Source of the DNA: Thiotrichaceae bacterium UBA973
GTDB taxonomy: Bacteria > Pseudomonadota > Gammaproteobacteria > Eutrophobiales > Eutrophobiaceae
Assembly (NCBI GenBank): GCA_002292815.1
Contig: DBBX01000018.1
Span: 1-64,000 of the forward strand
Direction of reading: 5' to 3'
Length of the DNA: 64,000 bases
The translations under genes were made by a program, and so were the position numbers. Under the pieces are notes generated by a model. It did not search any database. It was not told where the DNA came from and was given only the letters and a program-made list of their open reading frames with translations. Positions 26,379 through 35,127 of the stretch are shown piece after piece (the first letter of the stretch is position 1; each line of letters starts with the position of its first letter).

Positions 26379-26987
26379 TTAGGGTTGTTCTTTCTTTTGC
26401 CCGATCTTCTCTTCGGTGCCGGCAATTAACTTGCGGATGTTTAACCTGTGCCGCCAAAGCAGTAAAACCGCCATCACACTATGGCATATCAAGACGTTGA
26501 TATTTTGCAAAATTAGCCAAGAATATAATGGTGTTAGTACAGCTGAAAGCAGCGCTGCCAATGATGAGTATCGAAAAAGTAGTGCGAAAAAAGACCAGGA
26601 AAGAATATAAGCCAACCCAAGTAACCAGTGAGTTGCGAAGAGAACGCCGATTAAGGTTGCGACACCCTTGCCACCTTTAAAGTTAAAAAAGATCGGAAAC
26701 AGATGTCCAAGGAAGGCAGCAAGACCACAGAGGGCAATGATTAATTCAGAAGCACCAAGTGCTATAGCAAGCAAAACTGGAATAACACCTTTTAATACAT
26801 CACCTGCCAAGGTTAGCATTGCCGCCTTCTTGCCATGTAAACGCATGACATTTGTCGCACCGGGATTGCCAGAGCCTTTACTGCGAGGGTCATCCAGACC
26901 AAATAGCTTGCAGACAAGAATCGCCGATGCGATTGAGCCCATTAGATAAGCAATGGCGATAAGGATTATCGGGATGAAATTAGTCAT
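26379..26987 (-). CDS. plsY: glycerol-3-phosphate acyltransferase PlsY
   Basis: The 202-residue inner-membrane enzyme uses acyl-phosphate to acylate glycerol-3-phosphate, the first step of phospholipid synthesis. About five hydrophobic segments are visible. The conserved loops SGNPGATNVMRLHGKK and FNFKGGKGVAT, with the catalytic motifs of the family, are intact. It is divergent from folB, as in many gammaproteobacteria. Confidence 0.95.
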   Translation of the reverse strand: MTNFIPIILIAIAYLMGSIASAILVCKLFGLDDPRSKGSGNPGATNVMRLHGKKAAMLTLAGDVLKGVIPVLLAIALGASELIIALCGLAAFLGHLFPIFFNFKGGKGVATLIGVLFATHWLLGLAYILSWSFFALLFRYSSLAALLSAVLTPLYSWLILQNINVLICHSVMAVLLLWRHRLNIRKLIAGTEEKIGQKKEQP

Positions 26988-27129
26988 GGCGTTTAGTATT
27001 TCTATATTGGTCTGTGATTATAAGATCAGTTATTAATACAATGTATGGATAGTTTGTAGAGTTGTACTCAAGCAAACGGGTATACTGCATAAGGTTAAAT
27101 TAAAAATGGTCACAAAAGATATAGGCACT

Positions 27130-27486
27130 ATGGATATTATTTATCTCAGAGATCTCCGGATCGATACAGTCATCGGAATATACGATTGGGAACGCAGGAT
27201 GAAACAGACCATTATTCTCGATTTAGAGATGGGTACGGATATCCGCAAAGCGGCCAATACCGACAATATTGACGATACGCTTAACTACAAGGCTGTTGCG
27301 AAACGATTGATGGACTTTGTGGGTAACAGTGAATTTGAGTTGGTAGAAACCCTCGCAGAACGAATTGCCGAGATTATCATGACGGAGTTTGTTGTTCCCT
27401 GGTGCCGTTTATCTCTCAACAAAAAGGGTGCAGTTCGAGGGGTCAGGGATGTTGGTGTGATTATTGAGCGCGGCAGTAAAGAATGA
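27130..27486 (+). CDS. folB: dihydroneopterin aldolase FolB
   Basis: The 118-residue enzyme splits or epimerises 7,8-dihydroneopterin in folate synthesis. It starts MDIIYLRDLRIDTVIGIYDWERR, as E. coli FolB does, and ends GVRDVGVIIERG. The frame opens 8 codons earlier (27,106); the shorter start is preferred because it matches family length. The stop overlaps the folK start by 4 bp (ATGA). Confidence 0.95.
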   Translation: MDIIYLRDLRIDTVIGIYDWERRMKQTIILDLEMGTDIRKAANTDNIDDTLNYKAVAKRLMDFVGNSEFELVETLAERIAEIIMTEFVVPWCRLSLNKKGAVRGVRDVGVIIERGSKE

Positions 27487-27977
27487 CCAAGACTCAAGTT
27501 TATTTGGGTATCGGTAGTAATATCGATCGTGAGGCAAATATTCGTAATGGTTTGGAGGAAATACGGTCCTGCTATGGCGAGTTAACACTCTCACCTATTT
27601 ACGAGACAGAGGCGTTTGGTTTTGAGGGCGATGATTTCTATAATCTGGTTGTGGGGTTTAAAACCGAACTGCCTATTAACGAATTAGCACATGACTTACG
27701 TGAGATTGAATTTCAATTTGGACGAAGCCGTAATGAAACTCGATATTCTTCACGCACACTTGATGTAGACCTCTTGTTATTTGGGGATGCAGTGCATGAC
27801 AAATACCATGTTCCTAGGTCCGATATCACAGAGTTTGGTTTTGTTTTAAAACCACTAAGCGACATAACCCCAAATTTAAAACATCCGGTATTGGGTGAGA
27901 CCATGATTCAATTATGGAATAAGTTTGATTCGTCTAGAGAAGTCATGCGGTCAATGCCTGAACAATTCTGCTTATGA
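27483..27977 (+). CDS. folK: HPPK, 2-amino-4-hydroxy-6-hydroxymethyldihydropteridine diphosphokinase
   Basis: The 164-residue kinase activates the pterin before dihydropteroate synthesis, the step after FolB. The start VYLGIGSNIDREANIR, the ATP/pterin region QFGRSRNETRYSSRTLDVDLLLFGD and PRSDITEFGFVLKPL are typical. It overlaps folB by 4 bp and the following SGNH hydrolase gene by 4 bp, so the three are one transcript. Confidence 0.95.
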   Translation: MTKTQVYLGIGSNIDREANIRNGLEEIRSCYGELTLSPIYETEAFGFEGDDFYNLVVGFKTELPINELAHDLREIEFQFGRSRNETRYSSRTLDVDLLLFGDAVHDKYHVPRSDITEFGFVLKPLSDITPNLKHPVLGETMIQLWNKFDSSREVMRSMPEQFCL

Positions 27978-28582
27978 TCAATATCATTTGTTTCGGAGAC
28001 TCCATCACTGAAGGTGCCGAATTTACGATTAATGACCGTTGGACTAGCCTGTTACAGATAAAACTCGACACAGCAAAACCAGAAACCTTTAGCGTACATA
28101 ATAAAGGTATTAGTGGTAATACCACGGCGCAAGGTTTTGATCGCATTAATACAGATGTACTCCCCTTACTGCCCGGGTTTGTCTTTATACAATTTGGTTT
28201 GAATGATGCGAATGTAAGAGACTTTTCCATGGAACCGCGAGTTGGACTAGCAGAATTTGAAAAAAACCTGAAAGAATTTCACCGCATAGTCAAAGCACAT
28301 AATAGTGTGCCGATTTTTGTTTTGAATCACACCATTGGTGAAGTTGAAGACGAGCAAGGTAATGGCGAAAGTTATAATGATAATTTCGCACCATATAACA
28401 GGGCTATTCAGGCGATTGCCAATGAAGTGGGTGCATCATTAGTCGATATCCCTATGCAGATGTTAGCGCGAGGAATTAAGGCAGAGGATTTTGTTTCAGA
28501 CGATCAAATTCATCTTTCATTGGCTGCTAATAATGATTATGCAGAGTTTATTTACGCTGGTTTAAACGCAATAAAACTATAA
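27974..28582 (+). CDS. SGNH/GDSL-family hydrolase
   Basis: The 202-residue protein has FGDSITEGAEF near the N-terminus (catalytic Ser), GISGNTTAQGFDR, FGLNDANV and the C-terminal DDQIHLS with the catalytic Asp and His. No signal peptide is seen, so it should act in the cytosol. Substrate unknown; esterase or thioesterase activity is common. It overlaps folK by 4 bp. Confidence 0.8.
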   Translation: MINIICFGDSITEGAEFTINDRWTSLLQIKLDTAKPETFSVHNKGISGNTTAQGFDRINTDVLPLLPGFVFIQFGLNDANVRDFSMEPRVGLAEFEKNLKEFHRIVKAHNSVPIFVLNHTIGEVEDEQGNGESYNDNFAPYNRAIQAIANEVGASLVDIPMQMLARGIKAEDFVSDDQIHLSLAANNDYAEFIYAGLNAIKL

Positions 28583-28656
28583 AAACAACCGGCAGTGATG
28601 GAATATTTCTCTGAGGCTGTAATAATATAACCTATACATACTGGAGCCCTGACAAA

Positions 28657-29070
28657 ATGAATGCCAGCTTAATTTACAAACTAGTTCTTGTGATCACCAT
28701 TGTTTCTCTAAGTGGATGTAAACAATATACAACAACAAAAAGGGTGAATAATATAGAAGCGGCGGTCACCAGCTATGATGTAGCAATGCGCTGGGCACAA
28801 TACCCGGAAGCATATGCCTATCATCTATCTCCAGATGGCACTCAACCCCCTGCCGATTTAGAGTCTTTAAAAGAACTTAGTGTGACCGGAGTAAAGGTCA
28901 TACAAAAAGTGCTTAGCCCGGATAGCACTGAAGCAATTGTAAAAACAGAAATAAGCTACTTTTTTAAAGACCAAGGAACGATCAGAAAACTTAAGCTTGA
29001 GCAGCGATGGTGGGTTAAAGAAGAAACGAATCAATGGTTTATTGATGGAGAGTTTCCTGTCTTCAAATAA
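28657..29070 (+). CDS. small lipoprotein
   Basis: The 137-residue protein has a lipoprotein signal with the lipobox LSGC and lipid-modified Cys21. The mature part is a likely beta-rich domain (VTGVKVIQKVLSPDSTEAIVKTEISYFF ... RWWVKEETNQWFIDG, split here for length), resembling NTF2-like or DUF4440-like folds only weakly. Function unknown. It follows the SGNH gene by 75 bp. Confidence 0.65.
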   Translation: MNASLIYKLVLVITIVSLSGCKQYTTTKRVNNIEAAVTSYDVAMRWAQYPEAYAYHLSPDGTQPPADLESLKELSVTGVKVIQKVLSPDSTEAIVKTEISYFFKDQGTIRKLKLEQRWWVKEETNQWFIDGEFPVFK

Positions 29071-29244
29071 AAGCCTCCCTAAAAATACACTTTTCGCGCG
29101 ATTATTGTGTCAACCCTGTGTCCGCATCACCGGGCAGTATCTCTTCATGTATGTATATACACTTCGGTTTTGGCTTCCTGCGGTCGTGCGCGGAACTTCC
29201 TTACACTCACAATAAATTACTATTTATAGAGACGCCCTCAAATA

Positions 29245-29976
29245 TTATGAGTACAAGGTTCTACCGCCATCAATATTAAGTACTTGGCCGGTAATGTAAT
29301 CGGCATCTTTGATTAAAAATAAAATAGCTTTTGTTATATCTTCCACGTTGCCGGTTCTTTTCATCATGGTTTCATTCAATATTTCGTTCTTTTTTTCTTC
29401 TTCAATGTCATCTGGCCACATTATTACCCCCGGGGATATAGCATTGACGCGAATAGCTGGTGCCATTTCTTTTGCCAGCGATTGCGTTAGCATGACAAGC
29501 CCCGCTTTAGAGATACTATAGACAGAATGATTTCTTAATGGCCGGTTTGCATGAATGTCTGTGATATTAATAATGCAACCTTTGTTAGAACGTAATGATT
29601 TTGCTGCTAGCTGTGATAAAAAGAGAGGAGCCTTAAGGTTGGTGTTGATCAATTCATTCCATTGCTGGTCATCTAATGAGCCAAGTGATGTAGGGTAGTA
29701 GGCTGAAGCATTATTAATCAGGACATCTAGCTCGCCTTTAAAATCAAGCGCAGCATCGATCAAAGCTGAGTAATATTCTTCATGCTCAAGGTTTGCCTGA
29801 ATCATAATGGCTGAATCACGTCGAATACCATTTAGTTTTCGTACCAATTCATGCGCCTCTTTAGCAGAACTATTATAGTGAATAATGACATTCATGCCGG
29901 ATGAATGTAGTTGTTCCGCTATGGCCGCGCCTATACGAATTGCTGCGCCAGTTATCAATGCCGTTTTATTTATCAC
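29245..29976 (-). CDS. short-chain dehydrogenase, pteridine reductase-like
   Basis: The 243-residue SDR has a glycine-rich NAD(P) motif with Arg inserted (TGAAIRIGAA), as in pteridine reductases and FolM, then VLINNASAYYP and the catalytic YSISKAG. Near the end DYITGQVLNIDGGRTL is standard. It would reduce dihydrobiopterin-like pterins. It lies near folB and folK and is divergent from a MidA-like gene, as often seen. A general oxidoreductase role cannot be excluded. Confidence 0.8.
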   Translation of the reverse strand: MINKTALITGAAIRIGAAIAEQLHSSGMNVIIHYNSSAKEAHELVRKLNGIRRDSAIMIQANLEHEEYYSALIDAALDFKGELDVLINNASAYYPTSLGSLDDQQWNELINTNLKAPLFLSQLAAKSLRSNKGCIINITDIHANRPLRNHSVYSISKAGLVMLTQSLAKEMAPAIRVNAISPGVIMWPDDIEEEKKNEILNETMMKRTGNVEDITKAILFLIKDADYITGQVLNIDGGRTLYS

Positions 29977-30040
29977 AAATGTTTATTTCATTTAATTGTT
30001 GTATTGAATCATTCTAGAAACAGAATAACATGGACGAATT

Positions 30041-31240
30041 ATGACACAATCGAAACTATTAAAGACGGAATCAATATTGCCGGTTCCGGATCAAGACGCA
30101 CTTATTCAAAGTGAAAAACTGATCGAGCGCATCAAACAAGCCTTGCGTAAGCAAGGTGGCGTAATTAGTTTTGATGAATACATGAACATGGTTCTGTATG
30201 AATCTGGGTTGGGTTATTACAGTGCGGGTAGTCGTAAATTTGGTTCAGAAGGTGATTTTGTAACGGCACCGGAATTATCGCCAATATTTTCACAGTGTTT
30301 GGCGAATCAATGTGCCGAGATCTTAAACGAACTTGGTAGCGGCACTATTCTGGAGTTGGGTGCAGGCACTGGTGCCATGGCCAGAGATATTTTACTAGAA
30401 CTGGAAAAACAAAATTCGCTACCTGATAATTATTTAATACTCGAAGTCAGCGCCGATCTAAAACAGCGACAACAAGATGAGTTAAAAGAAACTATTCCAC
30501 ACCTTCTCGAACGAGTCGTTTGGTTAGATGCACTACCCAAAGAAGGCATTTCAGGCGTCATCCTTGCGAATGAAGTCTTGGATGCGTTACCTGTGAAGCG
30601 ATTTAAAAAACTAGCTACAGGTTTCAAAGAAATGAAGGTCGGTTTAGGGGTTGATCAGTTTGTCTGGGTTGAGAGTGACGCTGAGGATAAGCTGCTGAAT
30701 AGCCTGAAAAGGATAGAAGATGACCTATCAACATCATTTCCCGAGAATTATATTTCTGAGATAAATACCCAGCTTGAACAATGGTTAAATGGCTTAGAGG
30801 AAGTACTAAATAAGGGAGTAATGTTATTCATCGATTATGGATACTCGGCAGCAGAGTATTATCATCCAGAAAGAATGGATGGTAGCTTGTTGTGCCATTA
30901 TCGACATCGCGTGCATGCTGATCCGTTTTATTATCCCGGTTTACAAGACATCACTAGCTCTGCCAATTTTACCGCCATCGCGGAATGTGCTGACTCAATT
31001 GGTTTGCATGTTAGTGGCTACACTAATCAGACCTATTTTCTATTTGGTTGTGGTCTTGAAGATTTACTCGCAGATATGAATCAGCTTGAGATTAAAGCGC
31101 AAACGAAAATAGCGCAGCAAGTACGTGTGTTAACCATGCCAGAAGAGATGGGCGAACGCTTCAAGGTCATGGCGCTGACAAAAGATTATGATAATGTTTT
31201 GAAAGGATTTGCATTAATGGATCAGCGTGTTCGCTTATAA
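30041..31240 (+). CDS. MidA/NDUFAF7-family methyltransferase
   Basis: The 399-residue protein belongs to the MidA (DUF185) family of SAM-dependent methyltransferases. LELGAGTGAMARDIL is the SAM motif. GLGYYSAGSRKFGSEGDFVTAPELSP is the family start region, and MLFIDYGYSAAEYYH matches a conserved core. Its eukaryotic relative NDUFAF7 methylates an Arg of a complex I subunit; bacterial targets are unclear. It is divergent from the pteridine-reductase-like gene. Confidence 0.85.
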   Translation: MTQSKLLKTESILPVPDQDALIQSEKLIERIKQALRKQGGVISFDEYMNMVLYESGLGYYSAGSRKFGSEGDFVTAPELSPIFSQCLANQCAEILNELGSGTILELGAGTGAMARDILLELEKQNSLPDNYLILEVSADLKQRQQDELKETIPHLLERVVWLDALPKEGISGVILANEVLDALPVKRFKKLATGFKEMKVGLGVDQFVWVESDAEDKLLNSLKRIEDDLSTSFPENYISEINTQLEQWLNGLEEVLNKGVMLFIDYGYSAAEYYHPERMDGSLLCHYRHRVHADPFYYPGLQDITSSANFTAIAECADSIGLHVSGYTNQTYFLFGCGLEDLLADMNQLEIKAQTKIAQQVRVLTMPEEMGERFKVMALTKDYDNVLKGFALMDQRVRL

Positions 31241-31814
31241 ATAGAAAATATTCTTGCCGCATCGCATAGCGATAGGCATTGCGCTGCGTTTATTATCCTC
31301 ATGTAATAAAGAAATCGGTAGAGTAATAAGCCTGTTGAGAATATTGCTAATGCCACTGCCATTGCCATTGCAAAATAGATATCAATAATGTGCTTTATGT
31401 ATACATCAGAGAATCGCAACGATTATTAAAAGGCTTCATAGTCAATCATTAATAATGAAATCCTCGTTAGCTTAAAAAGGTTGATGTTAAATTATTACAA
31501 GAACATATATTCAGGCTGTTATATGTTCGATTCAGTAGACCCACAAAAGCTTTATAGCGCTGCTCGAAATATCGAGATTGCTGTCTGTAAACTGGTTCAC
31601 AACGTTGATGTAAATTGAGAACTATTCTTATATAGTAATTTTCTGCCTACAGAAGGAGTCGTCAACCTGAGCTATGAACGGCTATGTGGTAAACTTATCG
31701 CAACACAAGATAATATTGAAAAATAAGTGCTAATAAAAAAAATCGGATGATAACATCGGTGATTCAACGAATGGCCAGCTCAGTATTCTTACCTATTTAA
31801 TATTGGAATAATCT
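31241..31814. other. gene-less stretch before uppP
   Basis: About 570 bp. A 31-codon frame beginning MFDSVDPQKLYS near 31,522 and a minus-strand hydrophobic frame at 31,222-31,419 are visible, but neither has a ribosome site or recognisable family. It may contain decayed genes. Confidence 0.35.
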
Positions 31815-32615
31815 TTGGACTTAATACAACTCATCATTCTTGCATTGATACAGGGCATCACTGAATTCTTACCTGTTTCAAGTTCAGCGCATTTGATTCT
31901 GGTACCTTTATTAACCGATTGGCAGGATCAAGGTTTAGCAATAGATGTTGCTGCACATTTCGGTAGTCTCTTTGCAGTAGTCTTTTATTTAAGAAAAGAT
32001 ATTTCGCGCATATTGATTGCTGGCATCGACTCAATAAGAAATAAAGAAGTAACGACTCAAGACAGTAGATTATTTTGGTATCTTGCTATTGCCAGTCTCC
32101 CGGTATTAGCAGCGGGCTTTCTATTAAGAGATTTCATTTCAGCCTATCTACGTGATCCTTTAGTCATTGCCTATGCATCAATAGGGTTTGGTTTATTACT
32201 CTGGTATGCGGACGCGAAAGGAAAACGACTTCGGCAAATAGATTCTATCAATCTGCGTGATGCAATCTTGATTGGTTTAGCTCAAACACTGGCATTAGTG
32301 CCGGGTACATCACGTTCAGGGATTACAATGACAGCGGCGCTCATGTTAGGGATGGATCGAACCAGCGCAGCACGGTTTTCATTTTTAATGGCGGTACCAA
32401 TCATCTTAGCTGCTGGCGGATATGAATCATTAAAATTGATTCAAATGAATGTTGGTGTGGATATAGTTAACTTTATTGTTACTGCATTACTTTCAGCTAT
32501 CAGTGCATTTTTGGCAATTCATCTCTTTATGAAATTCCTCGATAAAGTTGGGATGTTGCCGTTTGTTGTTTATCGAATAGTGTTGGGTATTGTTCTGATA
32601 TTTCTATTTGTCTAA
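31815..32615 (+). CDS. uppP: undecaprenyl-diphosphatase UppP (BacA)
   Basis: The 266-residue inner-membrane enzyme recycles the carrier lipid of peptidoglycan synthesis. The signature ITEFLPVSSSAHLIL near residue 14 and the second motif PGTSRSGITMT near residue 163 are both present, with about eight membrane helices. The start is TTG. Its outside-facing active site makes it a resistance gene to bacitracin when overproduced. Confidence 0.95.
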   Translation: MDLIQLIILALIQGITEFLPVSSSAHLILVPLLTDWQDQGLAIDVAAHFGSLFAVVFYLRKDISRILIAGIDSIRNKEVTTQDSRLFWYLAIASLPVLAAGFLLRDFISAYLRDPLVIAYASIGFGLLLWYADAKGKRLRQIDSINLRDAILIGLAQTLALVPGTSRSGITMTAALMLGMDRTSAARFSFLMAVPIILAAGGYESLKLIQMNVGVDIVNFIVTALLSAISAFLAIHLFMKFLDKVGMLPFVVYRIVLGIVLIFLFV

Positions 32616-32633
32616 TTTCATTGGTTAATTATT

Positions 32634-32906
32634 TCATGCTTGATAAAGTGTAAATGATCCAATGACTATAAATCCGGCCCCGGCAATATAAGAAAGTATT
32701 TTTTCATCAATGTATTCGGACAATAAACTTCCTGCGATGACACCAATGGCAGATGCAACTACCAACGCTGTTGAAGAAGCAAAAAACACCGTTAGTCTAC
32801 TAACCTCTTTATCTGAAGCAAACAATATTGTTGCAAGTTGAGTTTTATCACCTAATTCTGCGATAAAAACAGCTGCGAATATGGTGAAAAATATTTTTAG
32901 TTCCAT
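32634..32906 (-). CDS. UPF0016/GDT1-family membrane protein
   Basis: The 90-residue protein is a half-size GDT1 unit with three membrane helices. The family motif E-x-G-D-K-T is present in AVFIAELGDKTQLATILFA. Characterised relatives move manganese or calcium. Full-length members have two such repeats, so this one may dimerise. It is convergent with uppP and lies just downstream of cca on the same strand. Confidence 0.8.
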   Translation of the reverse strand: MELKIFFTIFAAVFIAELGDKTQLATILFASDKEVSRLTVFFASSTALVVASAIGVIAGSLLSEYIDEKILSYIAGAGFIVIGSFTLYQA

Positions 32907-32925
32907 TCTGTTTCCTGTGATTAAT

Positions 32926-34128
32926 TTAGATTTCTTTTATATTTTTTATCTGTTGTTTTTTTATCTCTTGCCCAAGGATTTTACCTTCGAATCCTTGCCT
33001 TTGTAATTCACTTGTATCGATTTCGCTAGCTGCTTTCAGAGCAGACTGGAAATATTTAATCTGCGGATATTCTCTATCTTCGAATCCAGCACAGCCGCGA
33101 GCGTCTGCTTCGCAGGCGATGAGGAATTGTTCAAAGCGTTCGGGCCGTCTGAAGGCGTCCAGTTGTTCCAGTTTTTTTAAAACTGTTTCAGGTTTCATTT
33201 CTTGTATGCGATGACAATCAAGATGAAATCTTGAAACATTAACCGCAAGCTCACGGTATTTATTTGGGATGCGGTAGCGTTTACATAACTTGTCGATTAT
33301 CTTTGCGCCACGTTCTTCATGACCGTAATGGCTGGGTAGTTTATCTTTTGGTGTGGTTGCCTTGCCGAGGTCATGTACCAGTACGGCAAAGCGTATTATT
33401 GGGTCATCAGATAGACGTGTCGATTGGTTCAGGCTCATGATGGTGTGCAGGCCGGCATCGATCTCAGGATGGTATTCTTCAGTTTGTGGTATGCCGAACA
33501 GGGCCTGTATTTCGGGGAAAAGTTTTTCTAGTGCGTTACAGGATTGTAATACCAATATAAAGCGTGCCGGGTATTTTCCCGATAAGGCTTTTTCCAGTTC
33601 TGTCCATACACGTTCAGGAACCAGTGCTTCTAATTCATCTGATTCAGAGATGTCTTTTAATAATGCCATTGTTTCTGGTGCAATCTTGAAACCAAGACTG
33701 GCTGCGAAACGTGCAATACGTAACACGCGTAGCGGGTCTTCTATAAAAGCAGGAGACACATGACGTAATATATTTTCTTTTAAATCCGCTACACCACCAT
33801 AAGGGTCAATGAGAGTGCCGTGTTCGTCTTCGGCGATGGCATTGATAGTAAGGTCTCTGCGTTGCAGGTCATCTTCCAGTGTGACATCGGGCGAGGCATG
33901 AAAGGTAAAGCCTTTATAACCTTTACCAGATTTCCGTTCTGTACGAGCTAAAGCGTATTCTTCTTTTGTTTCAGGATGAAGGAAAACAGGAAAGTCTTTG
34001 CCAACGGGTTTGAAGCCTTTATCCAACATCACTTCTGGTGTCGCGCCGACGACGACCCAATCCCGATCTTTAACTGGAATATCTAATAGTTTGTCACGTA
34101 CGGCGCCGCCGACTAAGTAAGATTGCAT
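32926..34128 (-). CDS. cca: CCA-adding enzyme / tRNA nucleotidyltransferase
   Basis: The 400-residue enzyme adds or repairs the CCA end of tRNAs. The nucleotidyltransferase start YLVGGAVRDKLLDIPVKDRDW, LQRRDLTINAIA and PLRVLRIARFAA are followed by an HD domain (FAVLVHDLGKATTP), as in E. coli. The start at 34,128 is chosen to match the family's beginning (MxxYLVGGAVRD); the frame extends nine codons further. The next upstream gene, the epimerase, ends 37 bp upstream. Confidence 0.93.
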   Translation of the reverse strand: MQSYLVGGAVRDKLLDIPVKDRDWVVVGATPEVMLDKGFKPVGKDFPVFLHPETKEEYALARTERKSGKGYKGFTFHASPDVTLEDDLQRRDLTINAIAEDEHGTLIDPYGGVADLKENILRHVSPAFIEDPLRVLRIARFAASLGFKIAPETMALLKDISESDELEALVPERVWTELEKALSGKYPARFILVLQSCNALEKLFPEIQALFGIPQTEEYHPEIDAGLHTIMSLNQSTRLSDDPIIRFAVLVHDLGKATTPKDKLPSHYGHEERGAKIIDKLCKRYRIPNKYRELAVNVSRFHLDCHRIQEMKPETVLKKLEQLDAFRRPERFEQFLIACEADARGCAGFEDREYPQIKYFQSALKAASEIDTSELQRQGFEGKILGQEIKKQQIKNIKEI

Positions 34129-34164
34129 GTGAATATCTTGCCGATCAAATGACAATACGACAAG

Positions 34165-35127
34165 TTATCTTCGTGATTTTCTACGAAATTGCATATAGGC
34201 AGATCGATAGGAGATGTTGTTTAAGTATTGGGGTACGACGCTTTCTATTGCGGTTGGTTGAATATTATAGTTAGCAAGGTCATTACACTCACAAGTACTA
34301 TCTGTTTTTGCTGAGAGATAGTTATCAGTAGAAAAGGGTTTGCCTGGTACAAAATCAAATACGGCAGCTTGTATGTGCGATAAGATATCATTTAATGGAA
34401 TAATCTTGCGTTTCAGGCCTAATATCTGTGCGGTGTAATTAACCAGATCTTTCAGACTATAAGCTTGTGGCCCGCATAATTGGAATTTTTTATTAAAACT
34501 TTCCCGATCGTTTAGTGAGCGTGCCATCATTTCGCTAACATCTAATACATAGACTGGAGCAAACTTTGTGGCATGACAGGCTAGCGGGAAAAATAGCGGT
34601 GTCATTTTTAATAAGCCTGCAAATCGATTAAAGAAACTATCGTTTTTACCAAAGATGACTGAAGGTCGAAAACTGGTGACGTTTATTCCAGCGTTGTTTG
34701 AGTGTAAGAGTTCTTCGGCTACACCTTTGCTTCGTAAATAATGACTCTTTCCGTTTGTTGCATCCGCATTCAAAGCACTCATTTGCAAGAATCGTTTAAT
34801 ACCTTTCTCAGCGCATGCGCTGATTAGATTCTGGACCAGCTCAACATGTACTTTTTTGAAGCCTTTACCACTAGTTCCTTTTTCATTGAGAATGCCAATT
34901 AGATTAATGACGGCATCACAGTCGGCAAGGTGTAGTTTGAGTTTTTCCGGATCATGAATATTTGTTTGTATTAACTCCAGACCGGGTAACACAATGAGAT
35001 CGTCGCGATTGTATTCACGACTACGGGTCAAAACTTTCAATTCATAACCTTCTTGGGATAAGCGATTGCACAGCGAACGACCAACGAAGCCAGTTCCTCC
35101 CAGTATTGCGATACGTTTAATTAACAT
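34165..35127 (-). CDS. complex I NDUFA9-like NAD(P)-binding epimerase
   Basis: The 320-residue extended SDR has an N-terminal Rossmann motif (RIAILGGTGFVGRSLCNRL), DAVINLIGILNE, and KSHYLRSKGVAEELL with the YxxxK-like site. Bacterial NDUFA9-like proteins are widespread; the reaction is not known. It is translationally linked to slt (11 bp overlap) and followed by cca. Confidence 0.8.
   Translation of the reverse strand: MLIKRIAILGGTGFVGRSLCNRLSQEGYELKVLTRSREYNRDDLIVLPGLELIQTNIHDPEKLKLHLADCDAVINLIGILNEKGTSGKGFKKVHVELVQNLISACAEKGIKRFLQMSALNADATNGKSHYLRSKGVAEELLHSNNAGINVTSFRPSVIFGKNDSFFNRFAGLLKMTPLFFPLACHATKFAPVYVLDVSEMMARSLNDRESFNKKFQLCGPQAYSLKDLVNYTAQILGLKRKIIPLNDILSHIQAAVFDFVPGKPFSTDNYLSAKTDSTCECNDLANYNIQPTAIESVVPQYLNNISYRSAYMQFRRKSRR

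Noticed and set aside
31222..31419. Minus-strand hydrophobic frame of 65 codons
   Set aside because: No ribosome site, overlaps the end of the MidA-like gene, contains a simple GCCATT repeat, and matches no family.
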